A DNA stretch of 64,000 nt from an uncultured Oscillospiraceae bacterium (lineage in GTDB: Bacteria; Bacillota; Clostridia; Oscillospirales; Oscillospiraceae). The DNA is taken from positions 124,001 to 188,000 of the forward strand of contig CALWXC010000002.1 in the NCBI GenBank assembly GCA_944385415.1, given 5' to 3'. Under the pieces are notes generated by a model. The model had not been told where the DNA came from and did not search any database. It saw only the letters and a program-made list of their open reading frames with translations. The translations under genes were made by a program, and so were the position numbers. This document shows, piece after piece, positions 9,058 to 18,578 of the stretch (within the stretch, counting starts at the first letter, position 1; each line of letters starts with the position of its first letter).

Positions 9058-10506
9058 ATGACTTCCACCGTGCTGTCCGGTCTGGAACCGGCGGCGGTTT
9101 TTCACTGGTTTGAACAGATCAGCGCCATCCCCAGAGGGTCCGGCCACACGGCGGCCATCAGCCAGTTCTGTGTGGACTTTGCTGCGCAGCGGGGCCTGCG
9201 GTGCTGCCGGGACCGGACCAACAGCGTCGTCCTTTACAAGGACGCTTCTCCCGGCTATGAGGACCACCCCACCGTGATTCTCCAGGGCCATCTGGATATG
9301 GTTTGGGAGAAGACGGCGGACTGTGATTTGGATTTCCGCACCCAAGGACTGCGGCTGGCTGTGGGCGGCGACAGCATCTATGCCCAGGGTACTACCCTGG
9401 GCGGTGACAACGGCATCGCCATTGCCTACGTCCTGGCCCTGTTGGAGGACCCTGACGCCGTTCACCCGCCTCTGGAGGTACTGCTGACTGCCGATGAGGA
9501 AACGGACATGGCTGGGGCCGAGGGGTTGGACCCGTCGCTGCTCCAGGGACGGCGTATGGTGAATCTGGATTCCGAGGAGGAGGGCGTGTTTACGGTCAGC
9601 TGTGCAGGCGGTGTCACAGCCACCATCGCCCTGCCCTATGACACGGCCCCCGCCGCGGGATATCTGTACCGTCTGCGGGTGACGGGTCTGCTGGGCGGTC
9701 ACTCCGGCAGCGACATCGACAAGGGACGGGCCAACGCCATTTTGCTGCTGGGGCAGGCCCTGCGGCTCCTGGACCATCTGACGCCCCTGCGAGTGGCAAG
9801 CCTTCGAGGCGGCGGTAGAGACAACGTGATTCCCAGGGAGGCCGAGGCGCTGTTTGTGGCGCCGCCGGACAAAGAGCGGAGCTTGGCCGCCGCTGCCGAA
9901 GCCTTTGCCGCCGAGTTGCGGGAGGCGTATCCGGTGGAGACGGGGCTGACCATCACCTGTGCCCCCGACAACACCGGTGTGGCGGAAATCTGGGACCGGG
10001 CCAGCACCCAGCGCTTTCTTCGGCTGCTGACGGAGGTACCCAACGGCGTCCAGTCCCGCAGCCGCTCCATGGACGGTCTGGTGGAGACGTCCCTGAACCT
10101 GGGCATTCTCCGGGTGGCCGGCGATACGGTGAAACTGACCTTTGCCATCCGCAGCAGCCTGGAGCGGGACAAGCGGTATCTGACCGCCGTGCTCCAGGGC
10201 ATCGCCCAGCAGTCGGGCGGATTGTATTTTGATCTGGGCGATTACCCCGCCTGGGAGTACCGGGAGACGTCGCCCCTGCGGGACACCGCCGTGGAAGTTT
10301 ATCGCCAGCAGTATGGCCGGGAGCCCCAGGTGGTCTCTATCCACGCGGGGCTGGAATGCGGCGTTCTCAGCAAAAAGCTGCCGGGACTGGACTGTGTCAG
10401 TCTGGGCCCCGATCTCTTTGATGTCCATACGCCCCAGGAGCGCATGAGCATTGCCTCCGTGGCCCGGACCTGGGACTATCTGCGGGCGCTGCTCAAGGCG
10501 CTGTAA
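9058..10506 (+). CDS. pepD: aminoacyl-histidine dipeptidase (M20)
   Basis: Zinc dipeptidase of the PepD/carnosinase branch of M20 that splits Xaa-His and other dipeptides in the cytosol. It is 482 aa, typical length. Metal and catalytic residues are visible: GHLDM (His78, Asp80), GGDNG (Asp117), TADEETD (Glu147/Glu148 pair), LDSEEEG (Asp near 171), and a C-terminal HAGLECG with the last His ligand. The central lid domain starts near residue 190. SD AGGAGA lies 8 bases upstream of the ATG. Its 3' end overlaps the convergent membrane-protein gene by 14 bp. It fits a peptide-using anaerobe. Confidence 0.94.
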   Translation: MTSTVLSGLEPAAVFHWFEQISAIPRGSGHTAAISQFCVDFAAQRGLRCCRDRTNSVVLYKDASPGYEDHPTVILQGHLDMVWEKTADCDLDFRTQGLRLAVGGDSIYAQGTTLGGDNGIAIAYVLALLEDPDAVHPPLEVLLTADEETDMAGAEGLDPSLLQGRRMVNLDSEEEGVFTVSCAGGVTATIALPYDTAPAAGYLYRLRVTGLLGGHSGSDIDKGRANAILLLGQALRLLDHLTPLRVASLRGGGRDNVIPREAEALFVAPPDKERSLAAAAEAFAAELREAYPVETGLTITCAPDNTGVAEIWDRASTQRFLRLLTEVPNGVQSRSRSMDGLVETSLNLGILRVAGDTVKLTFAIRSSLERDKRYLTAVLQGIAQQSGGLYFDLGDYPAWEYRETSPLRDTAVEVYRQQYGREPQVVSIHAGLECGVLSKKLPGLDCVSLGPDLFDVHTPQERMSIASVARTWDYLRALLKAL

Positions 10507-10981
10507 AGATGGGCAGACTGGGGGCGGCCAGGGAGAAGGCCATGAGACTGACGCCGTAGACGGCGGCCAGAACGATGAGCAGTCCCACAAAGGGCATGGC
10601 CCGGCACGTCCGCTCCAGCCGGTAAGCCGTGAAAAAGCCCAGGGCCATGACGGCGTAATAGAGAGCGATATCCACCCACAGGGATTCCACGCCGAAGCCG
10701 GTTTTCAGCAGGTAGTACAGACCCGTCAGCACCAGAGGTTGGAGCAGCAACGCCGCCAGCGCCCCACTCCACCAGCGCAGCGGGTCTGCTTTCCGGCGGG
10801 CCACCAGGGCCGAAGCCACCAGAAAGGGCCAATACAGCAGCTTTAAATGTTCCCAGACGCTTTCACTGACCGGGGCCAGCAGCCCCACCAGTGGAATGGG
10901 CAATACATTGTAGGCAAAGTGCATGGCCGTACCGGCCAGGGACGACAGCACAAAGGCCCACAGCAACGGTTTTTTAATCAT
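10493..10981 (-). CDS. DUF6512-like small membrane protein
   Basis: A 162-aa integral membrane protein with about five hydrophobic segments (roughly 7-27, 45-62, 72-90, 103-120, 130-152). It has the pattern APVSESVWEHLKLLYWP, which I associate with the DUF6512 family; that assignment is from memory. No function is known. The start ATG has GAAGGGGG ten bases upstream, and that SD sits in the right arm of a terminator hairpin, so translation and read-through of this gene may both depend on that structure. Confidence 0.75.
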   Translation of the reverse strand: MIKKPLLWAFVLSSLAGTAMHFAYNVLPIPLVGLLAPVSESVWEHLKLLYWPFLVASALVARRKADPLRWWSGALAALLLQPLVLTGLYYLLKTGFGVESLWVDIALYYAVMALGFFTAYRLERTCRAMPFVGLLIVLAAVYGVSLMAFSLAAPSLPIFTAP

Positions 10982-10982
10982 T

Positions 10983-11030
10983 GAAAAAACACCCCCTTCA
11001 CACCGTTATCCTATGGTGGGAAGGGGGTGT
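10983..11030 (-). terminator. terminator hairpin that also holds the SD of the next gene
   Basis: On the minus strand ACACCCCCTTC (11030-11020) pairs with GAAGGGGGTGT (10999-10989), followed by T6 (10988-10983). It lies 11 bases after the SLH glycosidase stop. The right arm is also the Shine-Dalgarno of the DUF6512 gene starting at 10981. Confidence 0.88.
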
Positions 11031-11040
11031 TTATGACGGG

Positions 11041-12756
11041 TCAGCTGCCCTTGATGGCGTTGTAGACGTTGAGCATGGTGATGTAGGTCTGCTCGCGGGT
11101 GTAGGTACCCTGGGGATTGAAGGCGTTATTGCTGCCGTTCATAATGCCGCAGGAGGTGACGAACTGGACGCCCTCAGCGGCCCAGGGAGACACCTTGGCG
11201 GCATCGGTAAAGGTGGGGTTCTTGGTGGGGGTTACGGTGCCCAGCAGCTTCACGGCCCGCTGAATCATAATGGCGGCCTGCTCCCGGGTGATGGAGTTGT
11301 TGGGGCGGAAGGTGCCGTCCTCGTAACCGGTAACGATGCCCAGGGCGGCGGCCAGCTGGACGTTGTAGTTGTCGTAGTCGGAGAACTTGTAGGAGGCGAA
11401 CTCGTCGCCGTAAATGCCCATCTCATCGCGGATTGTATCGGCGCTCTTGCCCAGGCAGGCGGGGAATAGCTGCAGCACCGTGGCGGCAAACTCGGCGCGG
11501 GTGATGGGGCCCTTGTAGCCGTAGGTGAGCCAGGAGGGGATCAGACCCAGGGAGCGGGCCTTCTCCACATCGGCGGCGGCCCAGGAAGAGGGGGTATGGG
11601 GATCGGCCACGCCGGGGTCGATGGCGTTGGAGCCGCTGCCGCCGGATTCGGGGTTCTCATAGGGCTTTTCGTTGGGGTCCTGGGGAACGATGGTCAGGAC
11701 CACGGCCAGCTCCCGGCCCGCCGGGGTCAGGAATCCGCTGCCGTCGGCGTAGAGCATGGAGGACGCGCCGCCGTCCAGGCTGATGGCGTGGACCGCGCCC
11801 AGAGCAATCAGATCATTGGCAATCTGGGGGAAGGTGCCGGAGGCGGTGCCCAGCAGCAGGCGGCCGTCACCCATGACGGCGGCAAAGGACCGCAGGGAAG
11901 AGCTGGTGTTGGACTGCTTGGGGTCGCTGTCGTACTGGGAGTTATAGGAACTGTTGGCGGTGACGTTCTGCTTGTTCTGCACCAGCATACGGCCGCCGGT
12001 GACGATGGTCTTCATGTTGTCCCACATGGCCTGATCGGCGGTGCGGGTGGCGGTGTAGTTGTAGGCAAACCGGATGGTATCGCCCACGGCAGGCAGGCTG
12101 TTCCACTGGCTGACGTTGGCCACAGCGCCGGAATTGTAGATCAGCACGCTGCATCCGGCGGGGGTGGTGTAGGTGCCGCCGCCGTTGACGGACACCACCT
12201 TGTCGTCCTTGATGGTGAAGACCTTGGAGGAGGTGGGGACCGTGTAGGCCAGCTTCAGGTCATCGGTCATGAGCATGATGCCGGTGGAGTCGTTGTACAG
12301 CTTGTTGACGCCCCAGACGGTGGCCGTGCCCTTGCCGCTGATGACGGCGGTGGTCTGGATGGTCACCCGGTCAATGGCCACCTTGCCGTCATAGGTGAAG
12401 CCGATGACGTTGTTGGCGTCGCCGGCGTGGAGTACCTGGCCGTCCCGGACCAGTGCGCCGTAGACTTCGGCGCAGTTGGAGGGGAAGATGTTGCCGGCGC
12501 CGGAGTAATAGGAGTTGAAGAAACCGCCGTTGATGGCGGCCACACTGCCGGTGACCATGGAGGAGGCCGCTGTGTCGGTGTGGAGACCGTCGGAGCCGAT
12601 GACCACGTCACCGGTGCGGCCGGTCATGTCCACATAGACCAGCTGGCTGCCGGAGGCCACGCCGGAACCGGTGGTGACGCCGCTGGCGGCATGGGCCGCC
12701 GGAATCAGCGCCAGCGTCATGGCGGCGGCCAGTGCCAGGGAAAGCAATCGTTTCAT
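11041..12756 (-). CDS. secreted phosphodiester glycosidase with SLH domains
   Basis: Exported surface protein of about 571 aa. Residues 1-24 are a signal peptide ending PAAHA. The middle (about 60-370) is a phosphodiester glycosidase (NAGPA/DUF2233) domain, with the conserved end motif SLDGGASSMLYADG and an upstream AAINGGFF-type motif. A short linker leads to three SLH repeats (about 395-570), which in Gram-positives bind pyruvylated wall polymer. The NAGPA family hydrolyses GlcNAc-1-phosphodiesters, so wall or glycan remodelling is plausible. Start chosen at the ATG MKRLL; an in-frame GTG four codons earlier abuts the GAAGGAA ribosome site too closely. Confidence 0.88.
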   Translation of the reverse strand: MKRLLSLALAAAMTLALIPAAHAASGVTTGSGVASGSQLVYVDMTGRTGDVVIGSDGLHTDTAASSMVTGSVAAINGGFFNSYYSGAGNIFPSNCAEVYGALVRDGQVLHAGDANNVIGFTYDGKVAIDRVTIQTTAVISGKGTATVWGVNKLYNDSTGIMLMTDDLKLAYTVPTSSKVFTIKDDKVVSVNGGGTYTTPAGCSVLIYNSGAVANVSQWNSLPAVGDTIRFAYNYTATRTADQAMWDNMKTIVTGGRMLVQNKQNVTANSSYNSQYDSDPKQSNTSSSLRSFAAVMGDGRLLLGTASGTFPQIANDLIALGAVHAISLDGGASSMLYADGSGFLTPAGRELAVVLTIVPQDPNEKPYENPESGGSGSNAIDPGVADPHTPSSWAAADVEKARSLGLIPSWLTYGYKGPITRAEFAATVLQLFPACLGKSADTIRDEMGIYGDEFASYKFSDYDNYNVQLAAALGIVTGYEDGTFRPNNSITREQAAIMIQRAVKLLGTVTPTKNPTFTDAAKVSPWAAEGVQFVTSCGIMNGSNNAFNPQGTYTREQTYITMLNVYNAIKGS

Positions 12757-12768
12757 GATGGATGCCAC

Positions 12769-13206
12769 TTCCTTCTTTTAATTTTCTATTTATAAGTGTA
12801 TCACATGCGGTATCATTTGGAAAGACGATGCAGTGTGCATAGATTCGTCATTTTCAACAAATACAAAAAGGGGTGTATATTGATGAAATATCACGGCAGA
12901 ACCATGAAAAAACTGCGTTTTTACTCAAAAAATCCGAATAAAATTTTGTAAGCCTAAAAGTTTGTTAGGTTCCGAATGGGCGATGTTCAAGATATACAAT
13001 GCAAAATGCCAAAATCCGGCGATGTTTATGGGCTTCGTCTATTGCACCGAAGAAAAAAACATGATATCTTAATGGAAACGACAAGGGCTGTCGGGCGTAC
13101 CAGACGGCCCGGCGGAGTGCTTTTACGGATCGGCTTGCGGGTACGCTACCTGCAAGCCGTTTTTTTGCGGCCGGAATCCGGCCCACGGACAGGAAAGGAT
13201 GGCAGT
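12769..13206 (+). promoter_or_regulatory. intergenic region with carAB attenuator leader
   Basis: No gene is seen in these 438 bases. Positions 12989-13070 can fold into a long three-part stem (AAGATAT/ATATCTT, ATGTTT/AAACAT, CTTCG/CGAAG). Next is an 8-bp hairpin, GGGCTGTC/GACGGCCC (13085-13092/13103-13110). Its loop contains GCGTACC (13095-13101), which is fully complementary to GGTACGC (13140-13146) in the left arm of the terminator that follows. The hairpin and the terminator-blocking pairing are therefore mutually exclusive. A palindrome GGCCGG-AAT-CCGGCC sits just before the ribosome site. I do not see the PyrR-binding consensus. Confidence 0.65.
13131..13166 (+). terminator. leader terminator before carA
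   Basis: CGGCTTGC (13131-13138) pairs with GCAAGCCG (13152-13159), with five further inner pairs, then seven T (13160-13166). It ends 40 bases before the carA ATG, in front of any coding sequence, so it is regulatory rather than a gene end. Confidence 0.88.
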
Positions 13207-14304
13207 ATGGCGAAAGGTTTTAACCGGAAGATCGTTTTGGAGGACGGCAGCGAATACTATGGCCGGGGTTTTGGAAGCCAGGATACCCGGGTCTGTGAAC
13301 TGGTGTTCAATACCTCCATGGTGGGCTATCAGGAGATTGTCTCCGACCCCTCCTACACCGATCAGATTGTGGTCATGACGTACCCCCTCATCGGCAACTA
13401 CGGCACCGCCGACGACGATTTTGAGACGAAGATTCCCACCATCGGCGGTCTGGTGGTCCGGGAGTATAACGACAACCCCTCCAACTTCCGCTATACCAAG
13501 ACCCTGTCGGAGATTCTGGAGGAGAACCACATTCCCGCCATCGAGGGGTTGGATACCCGGCTGCTGGCCCGGTCCATCCGGGACCACGGCAGCCGTAAGG
13601 TGCTGCTCTGCGACGCCGATTTGCCTCTGGGCGCGGCCCTGGAGCTGCTGAATACCACGGAGCTGCCCCACGATCAGGTGAAGCGGGTCAGCTGCCGCAA
13701 GCGCTGGTATTCCCGGACCTCCAACCCCAAGTTTGACGTGGTGGCCGTGGACTGCGGCATCAAACTGAATATCATCCGCTCCCTCAATGCCCGGGGCTGC
13801 AACGTCACCGTGGTGCCCTATGACACCCCGGCGTCGGTCATCGCCGGTATGAATCCCGACGGCATTTTCCTGTCCAACGGCCCCGGCGACCCGGAGGATG
13901 TGACGCCGGTCATTGAGCTGGTCAAGGAGATGCGGGGCAAGTACCCCATCTGCGGCATCTGTCTGGGCCACCAGATGATCTCTCTGGCCTACGGCGCCAA
14001 AACGTACAAGCTGAAATTCGGCCACCGGGGCGGCAACCATCCGGTGAAGAACCTGCGGACCGGCAAAATCGAAATCACCAGCCAGAACCACTCCTACGCC
14101 GTGGACGCCGACTCCGTCAAGGGCACCGGCCTGGAGGTCACCCACATCAATCTGCTGGACAACACCGTGGAGGGCGTGGCCTGCCCCAAGGACAAGGTTT
14201 TTTCAGTCCAGTACCACCCGGAAAGCGCCCCCGGTCCCCAGGACAGCGGCTACCTGTTTGATGAGTTTCTTGCTATGATGAAGGAGGGCAAGCCCAATGC
14301 CTAA
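13207..14304 (+). CDS. carA: carbamoyl-phosphate synthase small subunit
   Basis: Glutamine amidotransferase subunit that passes ammonia to CarB for carbamoyl phosphate (pyrimidine and arginine synthesis). It is 365 aa. The N-terminal CPS-small domain contains [12 protein letters not shown] and [10 protein letters not shown]. The class I amidotransferase domain has ICGICLGHQ with nucleophile Cys252 and YHPESAPGP with the catalytic His and Glu. Start taken at the ATG after AGGAAAGG; the frame stays open further upstream but that segment is the structured leader. The stop overlaps carB by 8 bp, so the two are translationally coupled. Confidence 0.97.
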   Translation: MAKGFNRKIVLEDGSEYYGRGFGSQDTRVCELVFNTSMVGYQEIVSDPSYTDQIVVMTYPLIGNYGTADDDFETKIPTIGGLVVREYNDNPSNFRYTKTLSEILEENHIPAIEGLDTRLLARSIRDHGSRKVLLCDADLPLGAALELLNTTELPHDQVKRVSCRKRWYSRTSNPKFDVVAVDCGIKLNIIRSLNARGCNVTVVPYDTPASVIAGMNPDGIFLSNGPGDPEDVTPVIELVKEMRGKYPICGICLGHQMISLAYGAKTYKLKFGHRGGNHPVKNLRTGKIEITSQNHSYAVDADSVKGTGLEVTHINLLDNTVEGVACPKDKVFSVQYHPESAPGPQDSGYLFDEFLAMMKEGKPNA

Positions 14305-17300
14305 GAGAACAGACATTCGCAAAGTCATGGTCATCGGCTCCGGCCCCATCGTCATCGGACAGGCCGCCGAGTTCGACTACGCCGGCACCCAGGCGTGCCT
14401 TGCCCTGAAAGAGGAGGGCTACGAAGTTCTGCTGGCCAATTCCAACCCGGCCACCATTATGACCGACACCTCCATTGCTGACAAGGTCTATATGGAGCCG
14501 TTGACGGCGGAGTACGCCGCCCGGATTATCCGGGTGGAGCGGCCCGACGCCCTGATTCCCGGCATCGGCGGCCAGACCGGTTTGAATCTGGCCATGGAGC
14601 TGGAAAAGATGGGCGTCCTCAAGGAGTGCGGCGTGGAAATGCTGGGTACCTCCAGCCAGTCCATCCGTCAGGCCGAGGACAGAGAGCTGTTCAAGGAGCT
14701 GTGCCAGCAGCTGGGCGAGCCGGTCCTGCCCTCCATTATCGCCAATTCCATGGACGAAGGCTTGAAAGCCGCCGAGGAAATCGGCTACCCTGTGGTGCTG
14801 CGCCCCGCCTTTACCCTGGGCGGTACCGGCGGCGGCTTTGCCGACAATGAAGAGGAATGCCGCGAAATCCTGAAAAACGCCCTGTCCCTGTCGCCGGTCC
14901 ATCAGGTCCTGGTGGAAAAGAGCATCAAGGGCTACAAGGAAATCGAATATGAGGTCATCCGCGACGCCAATGACACGGCCATTACCATTTGTAATATGGA
15001 GAATATTGACCCCGTGGGCATCCACACCGGTGACTCTATCGTGGTAGCTCCCAGCCAGACGCTGACCAACAAGGAATACCACCTGCTCCGCGACAGCGCT
15101 TTGAAGCTGATCCGCGCTCTGAAAATCGAGGGCGGCTGCAACGTCCAGTTTGCCCTGGACCCGGCTTCCTTCCGCTATTACCTCATCGAGGTCAACCCCC
15201 GCGTGTCCCGTTCTTCGGCCCTGGCTTCCAAGGCCAGCGGCTACCCCATCGCCCGGGTCTCCGCTAAAATCGCCGTGGGTATGCACCTGGACGAGATTCA
15301 GCTGGCTAACACCCCCGCCAGCTTCGAGCCGTCCCTGGACTATGTGGTCACCAAAATGCCCCGGTTCCCCTTCGACAAGTTTGCCGACGCTTCCAACGCC
15401 CTGTCCACCCAGATGAAGGCCACCGGCGAGGTTATGGCCGTGGGCCGCACCATTGAGGAATCTCTGCTCAAGGCCGTCCGCTCCCTGGAGACCGGTGTGT
15501 GCCATCTGCATATGGCCAAGTTCGACACCATGGGACCCCAGGAGCTGCTGGAGTATATCCAGATCGGCACCGATGACCGGATTTTTGCCATTGCCGAGCT
15601 GATCTACCACGGCACTGATCTGGGCGTCATCTGCAACGCCACCAAGATCGATATGCTGTTCCTGGATAAAATCAAGAACATCATTGACTGTGAGCATGCT
15701 CTCAAGTCCAATGTGGGCGATTTGGATGTGCTGTGGAGCGCCAAGCGCATGGGCTTTTCTGACAAGTATATCGCCAAGCTGTGGGATACCACAGAGCTGG
15801 ACGTCTGCGAAAAGCGCAAAGCCGCCGGTATTGTCCCTGTCTATAAGATGATTGACACCTGCGCCGCCGAGTTTGACAGCTATGTGCCCTACTTCTACTC
15901 CACCTATGAGCAGGAGAACGAGTCCATTGTCTCCGATCACAAGAAGATTGTGGTTCTTGGCTCCGGCCCCATCCGTATCGGTCAGGGCGTGGAGTTCGAT
16001 TACTCTACGGTCCACGCTGTTCAGACCATCAAGGCCAGCGGCTACGAGGCCATCATCATCAACAACAATCCGGAGACCGTCTCCACCGATTACACCTGTT
16101 CTGACAAGCTGTACTTTGAGCCGTTGACGGTGGAGGACGTCATGAACGTCATCGATCTGGAACAGCCCATCGGCGTCATCGCTTCTCTGGGTGGTCAGAC
16201 GGCCATCAATCTGGCGGAACCCCTGATGAAGCGGGGCGTCAAGATCATCGGCACCGACTTTGCCGCCATTGAAAAGGCCGAAAACCGCGACGCCTTCGAG
16301 CGGGTCATGCAGGAATTGAAGATTCCTCAGCCCACCGGCGAGGCTGTCACCAACATCGAAGACGGCATTCGGGTGGCCAACCGCATCGGCTATCCGGTGC
16401 TGGTGCGGCCCAGCTACGTCCTGGGTGGACGGGCCATGCAGATTGTCTCCAAGGATCAGGATTTGAAGACGTATCTGCAAACCGCCGTTTCCATCAACGA
16501 GGAACAGCCGGTCCTGGTGGACAAATATATTGTGGGCAAGGAGCTGGAAGTGGACGCCATCTGTGACGGTACCGATGTGTTTGTCCCCGGCATCATGGAA
16601 CTGGTGGAACGGACCGGCATCCACTCCGGCGACTCCATCAGCGTGTACCCCACCTTCTCCATCTCCCAGAAGGTCAAGGACACCATTCTGGACTATACCC
16701 GCAAGCTGGGCCTGGGCATCGGCATCGTGGGCCTGTATAATATCCAGTTTATTGTGGACAAGAACGAGAACGTCTACGTCATCGAGGTCAATCCCCGTTC
16801 CTCCCGGACGGTTCCCTTCCTGTCCAAAGCCACCGGCTATTCCCTGGCTGATATTGCAACCAAGGTCATTCTGGGCCACAGCCTCAAGGAGCAGGGCTTC
16901 CGGGAGCTGTACCCGAGAGAAAAGCAGCGCTATTATGTGAAGGTCCCGGCGTTCTCCTTCTCCAAAATCGCCGGTCTGGACGCCTACCTGTCCCCGGAAA
17001 TGAAATCCACCGGCGAGGCCATCGGCTACGATGTGAACTTGAACCGGGCCCTGTATAAGGCCCTCAAGGCCAGCGGCGTCAGCGTCAAGGACCACGGCAC
17101 CGTGGTGGTCACCGTGGCCGACGAGGACAAGGACGAAGTGCTGCCCCTGGTCAAACGGTTCTACCGCCTGGGCTACAATATCGCCGCTACCTTTGGTACC
17201 GCCGAAAAGCTGAAAGCCCATGGCATCCGTGTCCGGGTTCTGGGCAAGCTCAGCGAGGGCAGCGACGAGATTTTGCAGACCATCCGCCGGGGTGAGGCCA

Positions 17301-17479
17301 GCTATATCCTCAACACCCGTGCCATCAATTCCGGCATCCACTACCAGGACGGCTATGCCATCCGCCGCTGCGCCGTGGAAAATAATGTGACCATGTTCAC
17401 GTCTCTCGACACGGTGCGGATGCTCCTGGGGACCCTGGAGGAGATTTCCTTCTCCGTGTCCACCATTGACGAACAATAA
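14297..17479 (+). CDS. carB: carbamoyl-phosphate synthase large subunit
   Basis: ATP-dependent synthetase, 1060 aa, of the usual duplicated architecture. It has carboxyphosphate ATP-grasp half (about 1-400, with [17 protein letters not shown] and the glycine loop GGTGGG), oligomerisation region (about 400-550), carbamate-kinase ATP-grasp half (about 550-930, [15 protein letters not shown]), and a C-terminal MGS-like allosteric domain (about 935-1060) where UMP, IMP or ornithine bind in homologues. SD AAGGAGGG lies inside the end of carA, 8 bases before the ATG. A strong terminator follows, so carAB is a two-gene operon. Confidence 0.98.
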   Translation: MPKRTDIRKVMVIGSGPIVIGQAAEFDYAGTQACLALKEEGYEVLLANSNPATIMTDTSIADKVYMEPLTAEYAARIIRVERPDALIPGIGGQTGLNLAMELEKMGVLKECGVEMLGTSSQSIRQAEDRELFKELCQQLGEPVLPSIIANSMDEGLKAAEEIGYPVVLRPAFTLGGTGGGFADNEEECREILKNALSLSPVHQVLVEKSIKGYKEIEYEVIRDANDTAITICNMENIDPVGIHTGDSIVVAPSQTLTNKEYHLLRDSALKLIRALKIEGGCNVQFALDPASFRYYLIEVNPRVSRSSALASKASGYPIARVSAKIAVGMHLDEIQLANTPASFEPSLDYVVTKMPRFPFDKFADASNALSTQMKATGEVMAVGRTIEESLLKAVRSLETGVCHLHMAKFDTMGPQELLEYIQIGTDDRIFAIAELIYHGTDLGVICNATKIDMLFLDKIKNIIDCEHALKSNVGDLDVLWSAKRMGFSDKYIAKLWDTTELDVCEKRKAAGIVPVYKMIDTCAAEFDSYVPYFYSTYEQENESIVSDHKKIVVLGSGPIRIGQGVEFDYSTVHAVQTIKASGYEAIIINNNPETVSTDYTCSDKLYFEPLTVEDVMNVIDLEQPIGVIASLGGQTAINLAEPLMKRGVKIIGTDFAAIEKAENRDAFERVMQELKIPQPTGEAVTNIEDGIRVANRIGYPVLVRPSYVLGGRAMQIVSKDQDLKTYLQTAVSINEEQPVLVDKYIVGKELEVDAICDGTDVFVPGIMELVERTGIHSGDSISVYPTFSISQKVKDTILDYTRKLGLGIGIVGLYNIQFIVDKNENVYVIEVNPRSSRTVPFLSKATGYSLADIATKVILGHSLKEQGFRELYPREKQRYYVKVPAFSFSKIAGLDAYLSPEMKSTGEAIGYDVNLNRALYKALKASGVSVKDHGTVVVTVADEDKDEVLPLVKRFYRLGYNIAATFGTAEKLKAHGIRVRVLGKLSEGSDEILQTIRRGEASYILNTRAINSGIHYQDGYAIRRCAVENNVTMFTSLDTVRMLLGTLEEISFSVSTIDEQ

Positions 17480-17486
17480 ACAGTAT

Positions 17487-17519
17487 GGGCGCACTGCCGC
17501 GGCAGTGCGCCCGATTTTT
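17487..17519 (+). terminator. rho-independent terminator of carAB
   Basis: Perfect 12-bp inverted repeat GGGCGCACTGCC / GGCAGTGCGCCC with a GC centre, followed by GA and five T. Confidence 0.92.
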
Positions 17520-17520
17520 G

Positions 17521-18285
17521 CTATTTCCGTAATTTCTGACAATATTGGGTACAGAGTTTGTCGGTGCAGTTGGAACACTTCAATGCTTCATTGGACTGCT
17601 CCCAGAATCGCTCCGGGTGCAGCAGGACGCTCAATTCCCACATGCAGAAGACCACCACCGACAGAAAACACAGGCTCCAGGAATAAAAACTGGGGACGAA
17701 AAACAGGGGTGTAAACATCATCAGATGGTCCCAGTTGAAAATGCGGCAGGTGGTGCAGCAGCGGTTTTTCATCATCAGCCGGAACGGGCACCAGATGAGA
17801 ACACAGATGAGGTCGCAGACGTAAAACGCCGCTGACAGCAAAAACATCATACTGCGGCTGAGAATCCCCAGATGGTACAGCAGCCCCTGGACCGCGCCGA
17901 AGGCCACCCACAGCACCATCACCTTGTAGGCGGATTTGGTGGTGGAGACGATATACTCCCGTAAAGCCTGATGATTGATTTTTTCCCGAATGGGCCGGAA
18001 TCGCTGCTGGAACAGCTTTTGGGACCCCAGGGCAATTTGCCGCTTGGCGGGAATCAGCTGGCACAGCATATCGAGGACCCACACCAGCCACAGCAGATGC
18101 AGCACGGAAATGTGGGAAAAGAAGCGCATACCGTACAGAATATCAAAGGATGACGGATGGCGCAGCCACAGCAGGACGCAAAAAAGAAAGATGATACAGC
18201 GGATCACCAACTCAATCCAATATCGTTTTCGGATAGGGGACATGGGGGCGCGTCCCTGGGGCACGGTGGAAGTGGAATGCTCCAT
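17521..18285 (-). CDS. uncharacterised polytopic membrane protein
   Basis: A 254-aa protein I cannot assign to a named family. It has about six hydrophobic segments (around 25-43, 52-75, 118-137, 145-168, 185-205, 208-225). There is a cytosolic-looking middle with Arg/Lys-rich helices (about 80-115) and an unusual set of cysteines: CCTTC after segment four and a C-terminal CSNCTDKLCTQYC cluster. The spacing could bind a metal or form disulfides (inference). The start has a strong AAGGAGG and a consensus promoter upstream. It converges on carAB. Confidence 0.75.
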   Translation of the reverse strand: MEHSTSTVPQGRAPMSPIRKRYWIELVIRCIIFLFCVLLWLRHPSSFDILYGMRFFSHISVLHLLWLVWVLDMLCQLIPAKRQIALGSQKLFQQRFRPIREKINHQALREYIVSTTKSAYKVMVLWVAFGAVQGLLYHLGILSRSMMFLLSAAFYVCDLICVLIWCPFRLMMKNRCCTTCRIFNWDHLMMFTPLFFVPSFYSWSLCFLSVVVFCMWELSVLLHPERFWEQSNEALKCSNCTDKLCTQYCQKLRK

Positions 18286-18362
18286 GGAACCTCCTTGGTG
18301 CAGCGGTCCCGTGGGCGCGGACGCCGGCGTGGGACCGATTTTGACAACTCTTATTAAAGATT

Positions 18363-18391
18363 ATTGTAAGAGGTAGTCAAAAAGGTGTCAA
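18363..18391 (-). promoter_or_regulatory. consensus promoter of the membrane-protein gene
   Basis: Minus strand TTGACA (18391-18386), 17-base spacer, TACAAT (18368-18363), about 78 bases upstream of the start codon. Confidence 0.8.
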
Positions 18392-18408
18392 GACCGGACG
18401 GAGAATGG

Positions 18409-18467
18409 AAAAAGGGCGGCCGTTCGGAGAGGGCACCAATGGTGCACAACATTCCAGAACGCCGCCC
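18409..18467 (-). terminator. minus-strand terminator with no gene in front of it
   Basis: Arms GGGCGGCGTTC and GAACGgCCGCCC (18467-18457 and 18425-18414, one bulge), with a small inner stem GCACCATTGGTGC and T5 (18413-18409) on the minus strand. It lies upstream of the promoter of the membrane-protein gene, so it must end a different transcript. Confidence 0.8.
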
Positions 18468-18549
18468 CTTATGCGCATAATGCCGCAAACCTTACGCGTA
18501 CCGTATCTTTGGCAAGTTCGAGGATAGAGGATAAAATTTGAAAACCACT

Positions 18550-18578
18550 TGCGCAGCCAGAGAAAATTGATTATAATC
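18550..18578 (+). promoter_or_regulatory. plus-strand promoter inside the structured intergenic region
   Basis: TTGCGC (18550-18555), 17-base spacer, TATAAT (18573-18578). A transcript from here would run through the hairpins towards the SLH gene at 18869 and would be antisense to the candidate small RNA over about 100 bases. Confidence 0.55.

Noticed and set aside
13085..13166. PyrR-binding leader or T-box upstream of carA
   Set aside because: I could not find the PyrR recognition sequence nor a T-box bulge; left as an unassigned attenuator.
14273..17578. 1101-codon open frame on the minus strand opposite carB
   Set aside because: Shadow of the GC-rich codon pattern of carB; low-complexity Gly/Val/His/Asp composition, no ribosome site, and carB is certain.
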